Shown in pieces: positions 9,530 through 17,590 of a stretch of DNA of 64,000 nucleotides. This DNA comes from Acinetobacter nosocomialis NIPH 2119 (GTDB lineage Bacteria > Pseudomonadota > Gammaproteobacteria > Pseudomonadales > Moraxellaceae), in contig NZ_KB849239.1 of the NCBI RefSeq assembly GCF_000368085.1, positions 1,388,184 through 1,452,183 on the forward strand. Direction: 5' to 3'. The notes under the pieces are model-generated. The model did no database searches. It was not told where the DNA came from and saw only the letters and a program-made list of their open reading frames with translations. The translations under genes were made by a program, and so were the position numbers. The first letter of the stretch is position 1, and every line of letters begins with the position of its first letter.

Positions 9530-10545
9530 AAAAAATACTTATTCAGAGTGGTTTATTAATCACTAATTTCTTTATTTACAACCAAGCAAATGCAAACTGT
9601 ACTTTAAGTAAAGGTTTCACTACAGTTGATATTCCAATAACGATTGGCACCATTGTGGTTCGTCCAAATGATCCTGTAGGCACAGTTTTACAAAAGAATA
9701 CTTTTACCATTTCACCCAATAATTCTACAGCAACGTGTAACCGCCCTGGTGACCAAATTATAGCGGCTCTACCTCTAAATTATCCAATTAGTCCAATAGG
9801 CAATAATGTTTACGCCACAAATATACCGGGTATAGGCATTCGAATTTACCGTGAGGCAACTGACTCTTCGAACTCTTCTGGTTATTACCCTTATAAGCTT
9901 ACATTGACGCCTCATACAGCATATACACTTTCGCCAGGCTATATTGTTTTGGAAGTGATTAAAACTGCTACCACTACTGGTTCTGGTGCATTAGTGGCTG
10001 GCCGTTATAGTACTTACTATGTAACAGGTCAACAAAATCGCCCCTTCTTAACGACTACAGTATTAGGTAGTTCACCTATTCTCATTGCATCATCATCTTG
10101 TGAAATTCAAAATGGCGTAGATACGGTTGTTGAACTTCCGACTGTGACAAAATCAGGCTTTCGAGCTATCGGAACAACTCAAGGTGAGAAAAACTTTAAC
10201 CTATCCATTCTTTGTAATGGTGGCGAGAATAACTCCGGTATACCTACAAGTAACACATTGAGTTTAAGCTTTGACTACAATTCCGATGCTGCAAACAGTC
10301 AGGTTATTAGTAATAGTGCTGCTGAATCAACTAAAGCGAACGGTGTTGGTGTAGAACTTCTATGGAATATGAATGGTACAAATAGTACGATTCAAAAAGG
10401 AAATAAACTAGGTATTGGTACTATAGGCTCCAACCAAACAGTTCAATATGATGTGCCATTAACTGCACGTTACTACCAAACTGCTGCCAATGTAACGGCA
10501 GGAGAAGTCAAAGCTAATGCCACCGTCACGATTCAATATGATTAG
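9526..10545 (+). CDS. pilus tip adhesin, two-domain fimbrial protein
   Basis: This is the last gene of the pilus operon and is likely the tip adhesin. At 339 residues it is about twice a pilin. It has a signal peptide ending in NANA, an N-terminal half with its own cysteine pair (NCTLSKG and ATCNRPGD) that would be the receptor-binding domain, and a C-terminal pilin domain with cysteines in SSCEIQNG and SILCNGG. The end, ATVTIQYD, is a beta strand like other pilins. Translation is coupled to the usher by the ATGA overlap. The ligand cannot be predicted. It could instead be a minor adaptor subunit, but its size and last position favour adhesin. Confidence 0.82.
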   Translation: MKKILIQSGLLITNFFIYNQANANCTLSKGFTTVDIPITIGTIVVRPNDPVGTVLQKNTFTISPNNSTATCNRPGDQIIAALPLNYPISPIGNNVYATNIPGIGIRIYREATDSSNSSGYYPYKLTLTPHTAYTLSPGYIVLEVIKTATTTGSGALVAGRYSTYYVTGQQNRPFLTTTVLGSSPILIASSSCEIQNGVDTVVELPTVTKSGFRAIGTTQGEKNFNLSILCNGGENNSGIPTSNTLSLSFDYNSDAANSQVISNSAAESTKANGVGVELLWNMNGTNSTIQKGNKLGIGTIGSNQTVQYDVPLTARYYQTAANVTAGEVKANATVTIQYD

Positions 10546-11151
10546 AGGCAATTTCATTCTTTCTGACTACTGAATCTTAAGAAGAGGTAGTTAGATACGT
10601 TGAAGAATAAAGTTATTTGACTAATTTTTAACTAATACTAAAAGAATTATTTTTTTGATATAAATTATTTTTTAAATTTTACTAACAAATAAATTAAAAA
10701 AATGCTCATAAGCGAATAAAGCCAATGAGCATTAGTGATAACCACTTAACCTGAAATACAAATTGTGGGAAATAGATCACAATTTGCATGACTATAATTT
10801 CAAAATTTAGCTTAAATATCAAGTCTTTTTTTTAACAAAAGTTTGATAAAACTATTTAACCAGTTAATTTTAAACAAAAATTAATTAAAAATAAAATTTA
10901 GAATCCCTATTCTACAGACTTTCTAAAGAATTATCATTCGATTAATTAAGAAAATATGAATTTTATAGAGATTAATGTGCAGTAAAATTAAAAAGTCGTT
11001 TAGGTAGAATGTTTGAGTTAAAGCCCTAACTTCAAATTATGTAATTCTTTGAACTATAAAGCTTTACATAACCTATAAGAAAAAAAACATAAATAAATCG
11101 GGAAATATTCTTCAATTACAGCCTAAATCCCAGTTTTTATTACAAAACAGC
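10546..11151. other. AT-rich intergenic region after pilus operon
   Basis: No protein gene of normal size is seen in these 606 bases, which are very AT-rich. The only clear structure is an inverted repeat at 10701-10733. No strong terminator directly follows the adhesin gene. The region could carry a small RNA but there is no direct sign of one. Confidence 0.5.
10701..10733 (-). terminator. hairpin, possible leftward terminator
   Basis: AATGCTCAT and ATGAGCATT form a perfect 9-bp stem around a 15-base loop. On the minus strand the stem is followed by TTTTTT, so it would stop a leftward transcript. No annotated leftward gene ends nearby; the nearest ends at 11390. Confidence 0.4.
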
Positions 11152-11331
11152 ATGCTTATTTTTTGGAAAATCTTTTGTATTTTATTATTAAGTTTAGGGG
11201 CTTTCGGAGTTGGTTTAGGTATTAGTCATTTAGATTTTTTCTTATTTTTTATTGGGATACTTTTTCTATTGTGTTTTTTTCTAGCCTTAAAGCAAGCGCG
11301 TGAAGATGCAGGGATTTTTCCCGATGAATAA
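11152..11331 (+). CDS. small membrane protein, 59 residues
   Basis: An ATG at 11152 opens a frame of 59 codons ending in TAA. The product is almost entirely hydrophobic. One segment spans about residues 5-23 with small residues GAFGVGLG, a second spans about 27-43, and a polar tail ends in AREDAGIFPDE. The hydrophobic hairpin plus charged tail is typical of small inner membrane proteins. The ribosome site is not obvious and the frame uses many TTT codons in AT-rich DNA, so a chance ORF cannot be excluded. The clean two-segment layout favours a real gene. Confidence 0.5.
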   Translation: MLIFWKIFCILLLSLGAFGVGLGISHLDFFLFFIGILFLLCFFLALKQAREDAGIFPDE

Positions 11332-11368
11332 AAATCTCTTTAATTTAATAGGTAGATAAGAAAAAAAC

Positions 11369-11398
11369 AGAGTTAAACAAAATTTAAAATTAAACTCT
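11369..11398 (-). terminator. weak terminator of the LysR gene
   Basis: On the minus strand AGAGTT and AACTCT can pair and are followed by GTTTTTTT. The hairpin overlaps the stop codon of the LysR gene. The stem is only about 6 bp and AT-rich. Confidence 0.35.
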
Positions 11399-12241
11399 AA
11401 ATGGTTCAAAACAATTTAAAAGAAAATCCATCACTACTCTTACCACGGTACTACTTCTTAGATCTTCATGGGTGACCAACCAAATTTCAGCGCTCATCGG
11501 GTCATTATCTGGTAATTTTATCAAATTGCCTTGTTGGCCTAAAAAGTCAGGTAGTACAGCTAAACCTACTCCTCCACATGCAGCTCTCCATTGCAACTCA
11601 GGATGATTAGTAACCATGAGCGGGTCTTTATTATTCAATTTTTCTTTTAATTTTTGTTGTTTCTGTCCATGTACACCACCGACCTCCACACTAATCCACT
11701 CATAATTTTCTTGATTCGTTGAAGCCAAATAACTTGGAGTAGCATATATTCCAAAAGGGATTTCTCCGACTTTACGAGCAACTAAATATTCATCTTTAGG
11801 TCGCCCAAACCTTACAGCAATGTCAGCCTCTCTATGCTGCAAAGATACATAATGAACATCTCCAAGTACTCGTAGTTTTAGTTGTGGATAATGATGATAA
11901 AACTTTCCGAGATGAGGCATGATTAGATGAGCAGCAGTTAACGGAGGCATACTAATAGAAACAGTCCCCGTAACCTCCTGCTGTCCAGCCAGAGCAAGTC
12001 GCTCAATAGAAAACGTCTCTTCCATCATACGTGCCACTACTTGGGCAAGCTGCTCGCCTTCAGATGTTAAAACGTAAGTGCGGGGTCTACGATCAACTAA
12101 TTTTAATTTTAAGTTCTGTTCTAACTGAGCAATTCTTCTTGCAACAGTGGCATGGTCAACCCTTAACTTTCTTGCTGCAGCTGAAAGTGATTTTTCTTCA
12201 GAAAAAACTGAAAAGTAATGTAAATTTTCCCAATCTATCAT
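11390..12241 (-). CDS. LysR-family transcriptional regulator
   Basis: This is a DNA-binding regulator with an N-terminal winged helix-turn-helix (about residues 3-62, containing LSAAARKLRVDHATVARRI) and a C-terminal periplasmic-binding-protein-like sensor domain. The total of 283 residues is slightly short but complete. I chose the ATG at 12241, giving the typical MIDWENLHYF start; the frame also opens at 12256. It is divergent from the DMT exporter gene and separated by about 95 bases, the usual arrangement for a regulator of the neighbouring operon. The inducer is unknown. Confidence 0.88.
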   Translation of the reverse strand: MIDWENLHYFSVFSEEKSLSAAARKLRVDHATVARRIAQLEQNLKLKLVDRRPRTYVLTSEGEQLAQVVARMMEETFSIERLALAGQQEVTGTVSISMPPLTAAHLIMPHLGKFYHHYPQLKLRVLGDVHYVSLQHREADIAVRFGRPKDEYLVARKVGEIPFGIYATPSYLASTNQENYEWISVEVGGVHGQKQQKLKEKLNNKDPLMVTNHPELQWRAACGGVGLAVLPDFLGQQGNLIKLPDNDPMSAEIWLVTHEDLRSSTVVRVVMDFLLNCFEPFRV

Positions 12242-12335
12242 TGTGCAAATTTTCACATTAGAGATGAATTAATATGGAATTGTACACCTTTAAGTGATTA
12301 CTCAGAATAGAGACATTCTTTTTCGGAGCCCTATC

Positions 12336-13268
12336 ATGAATAAAACGGTGGTTTATGCCTACACAGGTGTTGTAATAACGATGCTTTTTTGGGGCTCAGC
12401 ATTTAATGCGATGTCTTATATTATCCAATCGATGCCTCCTCTTTCGGCAGCAGCTGAGCGTTTTACGCTTGCAAGCCTTGCTCTATTTATTATTTTTGCG
12501 GCCATGGGAAAATTACGTTGGGCTACTTTTCAGCAGAATTTATTTATCTATCTTATTATTGGAATTATAGGGATTGCTGGTTTTAATATAGGTTGTTTCT
12601 ATGGCTTGCAAACAACATCGGCAGTCAATGGTGCCTTAATCATGGCAACCACACCATTGATCACTCTACTGCTAGCAATTTTACTTGATGGAGAAAAATT
12701 AACACTTCCTAAATTTATCGGAGTTGTATTTGGTTTAAGTGGTGTGCTTTTCGTTATTAGCCATGGGCATATTTCCACGTTACTTCATTTAAAAATAGCA
12801 ATTGGTGACTTTTATATCTTACTTGGTGGTATCAGTTTTTGTTTAGCCAATGTGTTATCACGCCGGTATGTAAAAAATGCTACGCCTCTAGAAACTACAA
12901 CGTTCTCTATGCTGTTCGGTGCTTTGACTCTAATCATATTAAGTCTAATTTTCGAGCACCCATTTAAAGCAGTTGTTATGGCGCCTATTACTGCACACTT
13001 CGCTATGGGATACGTCATTATTTGCTCTACTATGATTGCTTATTTATTTTGGTTTAATGGCATTCAAAAACTAGGCGCAGGTAGAGCATCAATCTTTTTT
13101 AACTTTGTTCCAGTTTTTAGTATGTTAGTTGCAATGTTAGCTGGTCAAACACTTAATATCTGGCAAATTATAGGTACTGCTTTAGTTATGCTAGGCGTGC
13201 TAAGTAGTAGCGGCTTTATTCAAATTAAGCGCCGTCCTGCATTTATAACCAAGCCTGGTACTAAATAG
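12336..13268 (+). CDS. DMT/EamA-family inner membrane exporter
   Basis: This is an inner membrane transporter with about ten helices in two EamA repeats (residues about 10-140 and 155-300), the size and layout of the drug/metabolite transporter family. Such proteins usually export amino acids or other metabolites. Repeat 1 contains FWGSAFNAMSYII and TTSAVNGALIMATTPL; repeat 2 has the GGISFCLANVLSRR region. The start at 12336 has GGAG eight bases upstream; the frame otherwise opens at a GTG at 12294 without support. The divergent LysR gene is its likely regulator. The substrate cannot be read from sequence. Confidence 0.87.
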   Translation: MNKTVVYAYTGVVITMLFWGSAFNAMSYIIQSMPPLSAAAERFTLASLALFIIFAAMGKLRWATFQQNLFIYLIIGIIGIAGFNIGCFYGLQTTSAVNGALIMATTPLITLLLAILLDGEKLTLPKFIGVVFGLSGVLFVISHGHISTLLHLKIAIGDFYILLGGISFCLANVLSRRYVKNATPLETTTFSMLFGALTLIILSLIFEHPFKAVVMAPITAHFAMGYVIICSTMIAYLFWFNGIQKLGAGRASIFFNFVPVFSMLVAMLAGQTLNIWQIIGTALVMLGVLSSSGFIQIKRRPAFITKPGTK

Positions 13269-13382
13269 TGATCACACAAATTCATCTTAATTATTGCGTT
13301 GTAACAAACAATGTATGTTTCTTTAAAACTTAACAAATGGCTGCCATATATAGTTTTAAAAACACAACAAGGAGAAATTAAG

Positions 13383-13847
13383 ATGAATTTGGATTTTACA
13401 ACAATCGAAAAACAAGCCCAATTGCTCAAAGAAGAGCAAGAGAAATTAGAACAGAAAGATCATGATTTTCAGTTAGCTTTAGACAAGCACCGAGAAGCAT
13501 TAAAAGACTTATTTAAAGAACTGTTTCACGATCGAGAAATTAAAACAGAAAAAGGAGGTCAATTTTGTGTCATATTTGGTGATTTTAAAATTTCTTTATT
13601 GATTGAAACAGCCAAATTTGAAAATGGTGTGCCCGTTAAATTAAACTCTGTGAACCCAATTATCGTTAAATTTAAGAAAGATAAACCAGTTGCCAAAGCT
13701 CAATTTTCCGATGCGACGCAATATCTAGATAGTGCATTTCAAACACCGCATTATCAGTACTACTATAAGCACGATGATAAAACCCAATTAGTTCAATTTT
13801 CGGAATTACCCGTATTTTTTCAAGCCATTCTTGATGCTGAAGTCTAA
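13383..13847 (+). CDS. uncharacterised cytosolic protein with N-terminal coiled coil
   Basis: This encodes 154 residues with no signal peptide or membrane segment. Residues 8-50 are Gln/Glu/Lys-rich with a heptad-like pattern (KQAQLLKEEQEKLEQKD) and probably form a coiled coil. The rest is a mixed domain with aromatic residues near the end (HYQYYYKH). AAGGAG lies eight bases before the ATG at 13383, so this start is well supported over the longer frame from 13311. A good terminator follows. It is a monocistronic gene of unknown function, and I recognise no family. Confidence 0.75.
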   Translation: MNLDFTTIEKQAQLLKEEQEKLEQKDHDFQLALDKHREALKDLFKELFHDREIKTEKGGQFCVIFGDFKISLLIETAKFENGVPVKLNSVNPIIVKFKKDKPVAKAQFSDATQYLDSAFQTPHYQYYYKHDDKTQLVQFSELPVFFQAILDAEV

Positions 13848-13853
13848 TTATCT

Positions 13854-13876
13854 GCCCTCATTAGAGGGCTTTTTTT
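13854..13876 (+). terminator. terminator after coiled-coil protein gene
   Basis: GCCCTC and GAGGGC form a GC-rich 6-bp stem with an ATTA loop, followed by seven T. Confidence 0.88.
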
Positions 13877-14097
13877 ATAGATTTTATTTACCGCTCACTT
13901 TCTCATCTTTATAAAAACACTCACCTCACCAATCTACTGTTCTCACCACATCTAAATTTATGAGTACAAAAAATTAAAGCAATGATTTACCGAAACCATT
14001 GCTTCTTTTTGAAATAACTTGTATATACATGTTTATATTTGTTTGTACAAAATGGATTCTAATAAAAGAAAAGCTCTTAAAGGATAAGGAGAGTGTT

Positions 14098-15513
14098 ATG
14101 GACTCATCAACTGGAACATCGAAAAGTGGGTTTGTTGAAAACCGAAGTATTGACTTTATTCCTGAAAATGAAAGGCATGGCAGTATATTCGCCCAATTTA
14201 CACTTTGGTTTGGCGCCAATTTACAGATTACAGCTATTGTCACGGGTGCATTAGCTGTCGTATTAGGTGGTGATGTATTTTGGTCAATCATTGGCTTATT
14301 TATTGGACAATGCTTTGGTGCTGCTGTCATGGCTTTGCATGCAGCTCAGGGCCCCAAACTTGGCCTTCCCCAAATGATTTCCAGTCGGGTTCAATTTGGA
14401 GTGTATGGTGCATGTATTCCCATTATTCTGGTTTGCCTGATGTATATTGGCTTTACCGCAACTGGTGAAGTACTCGCTGGTAAAGCAATTGCACACCTTG
14501 CACAGGTGAGTAATACAACAGGTATTTTAATCTATGCTTGTTTTATTATTTTATTTGCAACTATTGGCTATCGCTTAATTCACTGGGTAGGAAAAGTCGC
14601 AAGTGTCATAGGATTAATAGCTTTTATTATTATCCTTACTCAAATTTTAGCTCTCTCGAATATTTCAGAATTGCTTGCTGTACGCCATTTTAGCTGGCCA
14701 TCTTTTTTATTGGCAGTTTCTCTTTCTGCTTCTTGGCAAATTTCATTCGGACCTTATGTAGCAGATTATTCTCGTTATTTACCTACAAAGACCTCTTCAA
14801 ATCGGGTGTTTTGGGCAGTTGGCCTTGGGTCTTTAGTTGGCTCACAAATTTCTATGACACTTGGTGTATTGATTGCTCAAGTATCAAATGGTGGTTTTGT
14901 CGGTAATGAAGTTCAGTATGTTGTAGGTATGAATCCAATCGCTCTTGTGATTACTTTCTTATATTTTAGTATTGCATTTGGAAAGGTCACTTTATCCACA
15001 CTCAATGCTTATGGCAGTTTTATGTGTATAGCAACCATTTGGAATAGCTTTAAACCAACTGGACAGATTTCAAAACTGACCCGACTTGTCATTGTTCTTG
15101 CAATGGTTCTGATCTCGACATTTATTGCAGTTGTAGGTGAACACACCTTCTTAAGTGCATTCAAAGCTTTTATTTTATTTCTTCTGACATTTTTCATTCC
15201 TTGGAGTGCAATTAATTTAGTTGATTATTATTTTATTTCTAAAGAAGAATGTGATGTAGACGCACTATATGACCCAAATGGTAGATATGGGCGCTGGAAC
15301 ACCATTGGTATAGCTTGTTATTTTATTGGCATATTACTTCAACTGCCCTTTATCGATAGCAAATTTTACAAAGGCCAAATTGCCGAAATGTTAGGTGGAA
15401 TTGATTTATCCTGGTTAGTTGGATTGTTATCGACTGCACTTTTATATTATATGCTCGCAAAAAGAGCTCAAACAAAGGCTTCAAAAAATCTTGAGCTTGA
15501 ACAAATCAAATAG
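14098..15513 (+). CDS. NCS1-family permease (cytosine/purine type)
   Basis: This is an inner membrane symporter of the nucleobase:cation symporter-1 family, which imports cytosine, purines, allantoin, hydantoins or thiamine-like compounds. The 471-residue protein has about twelve hydrophobic segments. The N-terminal SIDFIPENERHG region and the first helices around WFGANLQITAIVTGAL match the family, as does SWQISFGPYVADYSRYLP in the middle. AAGGAG lies just before the ATG at 14098, which excludes the longer frame from 13999. No catabolic enzyme gene is adjacent, so the substrate is not clear. A palindromic TGTATATACA lies in its upstream region. It is followed by a shared bidirectional terminator. 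Confidence 0.88.
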   Translation: MDSSTGTSKSGFVENRSIDFIPENERHGSIFAQFTLWFGANLQITAIVTGALAVVLGGDVFWSIIGLFIGQCFGAAVMALHAAQGPKLGLPQMISSRVQFGVYGACIPIILVCLMYIGFTATGEVLAGKAIAHLAQVSNTTGILIYACFIILFATIGYRLIHWVGKVASVIGLIAFIIILTQILALSNISELLAVRHFSWPSFLLAVSLSASWQISFGPYVADYSRYLPTKTSSNRVFWAVGLGSLVGSQISMTLGVLIAQVSNGGFVGNEVQYVVGMNPIALVITFLYFSIAFGKVTLSTLNAYGSFMCIATIWNSFKPTGQISKLTRLVIVLAMVLISTFIAVVGEHTFLSAFKAFILFLLTFFIPWSAINLVDYYFISKEECDVDALYDPNGRYGRWNTIGIACYFIGILLQLPFIDSKFYKGQIAEMLGGIDLSWLVGLLSTALLYYMLAKRAQTKASKNLELEQIK

Positions 15514-15520
15514 TTTTGCA

Positions 15521-15562
15521 AGAGATATCAAAGTTAACTCAACAATACTTTGATATCTCTTT
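15521..15562. terminator. bidirectional terminator between permease and PACE genes
   Basis: AGAGATATCAAAGT and ACTTTGATATCTCT make a perfect 14-bp stem around a 12-base loop. It lies between two convergent genes and can serve both, although the T-run is short. Confidence 0.75.
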
Positions 15563-15573
15563 AAAATTTTCTT

Positions 15574-16011
15574 CTATTCTTGAACAGTATTTACTTGTGC
15601 AGAAGCAGGTAATCCGAATAATTTATCGAATGTCCAGTTAAATATAAATGTATAAATTGGAATGATAATAATAAAGGCAACATCTAACCAAAATGCCGCA
15701 ACAAGAGAAATATCCATCCACCATGCAATCAGCGGAATTAAGAACATTACTAAAGTGATTTGAAAACCGATCGCATGCGCGATTCTACGTTTAACAGTGC
15801 GTGACTTATTCTCTTGTCGTGCTTCCCATTTCTCGTAAAGAATGTTGTAAATAAAATTCCATGTTACCGCAATTGTCGTAATCATGACTGAGAGCGGTCC
15901 CGTGTGCTCTACACTATCTCCTGCCAAAAGAGCTAAACCTACTGATGAAATCACCATTCCAATAATTTCATATGAGGACACATAAACAATACGACGCTTT
16001 AAACCTTGCAT
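15574..16011 (-). CDS. PACE-family multidrug efflux protein (AceI-like)
   Basis: This inner membrane proton-coupled exporter belongs to the proteobacterial antimicrobial compound efflux family, whose founding member AceI exports chlorhexidine and polyamines. The 145 residues hold four membrane helices in two bacterial transmembrane pair repeats. The key acidic residue is in the first helix (VSSYEIIGM), as in AceI. The repeat signature HAIGFQ follows the loop, and the second repeat contains YTFIFNWTFDKLFG. It is not AceI itself, being clearly divergent from the AceI sequence I recall; it resembles the second PACE protein of A. baumannii. I start at the ATG at 16011, not the TTG at 16017. A LysR gene is divergent 89 bases away. 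Confidence 0.86.
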   Translation of the reverse strand: MQGLKRRIVYVSSYEIIGMVISSVGLALLAGDSVEHTGPLSVMITTIAVTWNFIYNILYEKWEARQENKSRTVKRRIAHAIGFQITLVMFLIPLIAWWMDISLVAAFWLDVAFIIIIPIYTFIFNWTFDKLFGLPASAQVNTVQE

Positions 16012-16100
16012 AACCAATCATCTTTTCTTACTTCTTTTTATTTTAGTTTCAGTTAAAATCACATATAAAGTTAACAGCTTTCAGTTTCACTGATATCAAA

Positions 16101-17000
16101 ATGAATTTTAATAGCGAAAATATAGAGCTTTTCTTAAGTGTACTTGATACTGGATCTTTCTCGGCAGCGGCACGTAAGTTAAATCGAGTACCCTCCGCCG
16201 TGAGCATGGCTGTTGCCAATATTGAGGCAGAACTTGGTTACCTTTTGTTTGAACGTACTCACCGTAAAGTCATTCCTACTTCAGCGGCTTTAGCATTAGA
16301 GCCCCAAGCACGTATTATTGCTGAGCAGCTTAGGTTATTAAGTACCCATGCCTATGAGCTTTCGCTAGGACTTGAAAGTAAATTAAAAATTGGTGTTGTT
16401 TCAGATGCAAATACCAATTTACTTTTTAAAGCGATAAAAAAACTGGCTGATAAATTTCCCTTACTTAATGTAGAGATTATTACAGCCCCCCAAGACGATA
16501 TTCTAAATTTGCTCTATACAGAAAATATTAACCTTTGTCTGGCAGGTTCTGATCTCAATATAAAAATGCGTGAAAGCTTACAATTAGTGATGAATGAAAC
16601 TCTAGTTGCTACAATTTCTGTTCACCACCCCCTTTTAAAACAAAATGATAAGTTAATCTCTATTGAAGAATTAATTAATGTTCGACAAATTGTAGTTGCA
16701 AGTAGTGAATTAAACATACAGGATTCACGTTCAATTGTTGGAGCAATGTACTGGAAAACCAATAGTTTACAGACCGCGATTAATATGGTTGAGGCTGGTT
16801 TAGGATGGGGAAATTTTCCTTTATCTTTGGTAAAAGAAAAAATTGAACAAGGACATTTAGTTCAACTAGATTTTAAAAATACAAAAAATCATTTACCTCT
16901 ATCTATCTATCTCATCTGGCTCCAAGATAAACCATTATCAAAAGCAGCAAGAGAACTTGTTCAAATGATTCGAGCAAATTTATCTCATGCTGCTTATTAA
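16101..17000 (+). CDS. LysR-family regulator, likely of the PACE gene
   Basis: This 299-residue LysR protein has the N-terminal helix-turn-helix (SFSAAARKLNRVPSAVSMAV, about residues 18-37) and a substrate-binding domain. It is divergent from the PACE efflux gene with an 89-base spacer. The aceI gene of A. baumannii is likewise activated by a neighbouring LysR protein, AceR, so an AceR-like role here is reasonable but inferred. The effector could be a polyamine or a biocide. The gene ends in a hairpin terminator starting at its stop codon. Confidence 0.87.
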   Translation: MNFNSENIELFLSVLDTGSFSAAARKLNRVPSAVSMAVANIEAELGYLLFERTHRKVIPTSAALALEPQARIIAEQLRLLSTHAYELSLGLESKLKIGVVSDANTNLLFKAIKKLADKFPLLNVEIITAPQDDILNLLYTENINLCLAGSDLNIKMRESLQLVMNETLVATISVHHPLLKQNDKLISIEELINVRQIVVASSELNIQDSRSIVGAMYWKTNSLQTAINMVEAGLGWGNFPLSLVKEKIEQGHLVQLDFKNTKNHLPLSIYLIWLQDKPLSKAARELVQMIRANLSHAAY

Positions 17001-17024
17001 AAACCGCCCTATAGGCGGTTTTTA
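16998..17024. terminator. bidirectional terminator after LysR gene
   Basis: AAAACCGCC and GGCGGTTTT pair around a CTATA-type loop, with T on the right and A on the left. It serves the LysR gene and also the leftward small ORF at 17029-17124. Confidence 0.85.
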
Positions 17025-17028
17025 GTGC

Positions 17029-17124
17029 TTATTTAGATTTATCAGCTTCAGCTTTATCATTCTTATGCTTATAACAATAGCCAAACATTGCACCTGCGCT
17101 GAAGAAAAACATTGCTTTTAACAT
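17029..17124 (-). CDS. 31-residue small protein
   Basis: This frame of 32 codons starts with ATG at 17124 and has a strong ribosome site, TAGGAG, seven bases upstream. The product has one hydrophobic N-terminal segment (LKAMFFFSAGAMFGYCY, residues 2-18) and a charged tail ending in DKAEADKSK. It is probably a single-span membrane protein. A bidirectional terminator lies directly after its stop. The ribosome site, hydrophobic-plus-charged layout and terminator together make it a credible gene despite its size. The function is unknown. Confidence 0.65.
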   Translation of the reverse strand: MLKAMFFFSAGAMFGYCYKHKNDKAEADKSK

Positions 17125-17590
17125 GATGACACTCCTATGCCTCGTTTAGTGAAAATTAAACTTAGCATTTAGGTGTGTTTCACTTTGACTACTATTTAAA
17201 TCAGTTTTGTTCATAATGAAAATTTACGTGTCAATCTTTTTCAATTTATTAAAAAACACAAAAAAAACTATTTATTTGATTCTATTAGATTAATTTTTTA
17301 AGAGATTTAGGTTTTAGTTATCCTTTAAAAACAAAGCAAAAAGCCTATTCATAGCGAATAGGCTTCTTACTGTATTTCAGGACTAAGCAATAATAATAAT
17401 TATCAAAAATACTCCACTACTGTATAAATTCCAAGTGTTTTAGTCAAGTATAAAATTCATCAATTACAAATAGTTGTAGGAAGTGTGAAAGAATATTCAT
17501 TCTGTGTTTTACTGATAAAACTTACTGTAAAGTTATACTAATTTTAGAACCGGTCGTAGTCTTATTTTTAATTTGCGAACTTCAAAATTT
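17125..17590. other. AT-rich intergenic region left of integrase
   Basis: These 466 bases hold no protein gene that I can support. They contain the promoter of the 31-residue ORF at the left and a hairpin at 17341-17365. The rest is AT-rich. It may be the edge of an eroded mobile element. Confidence 0.5.
17341..17365 (-). terminator. hairpin, likely terminator of integrase gene
   Basis: AAGCCTATTC and GAATAGGCTT form a perfect 10-bp stem with a 5-base loop. On the minus strand it is followed by TTTGCTTTG and more T, so it would stop leftward transcription from the integrase gene, which ends 225 bases to the right. Confidence 0.65.

Noticed and set aside
15574..16011. Calling the PACE protein AceI itself
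   Set aside because: The sequence differs from AceI through most of its length; only the family motifs are shared, so I call it AceI-like.
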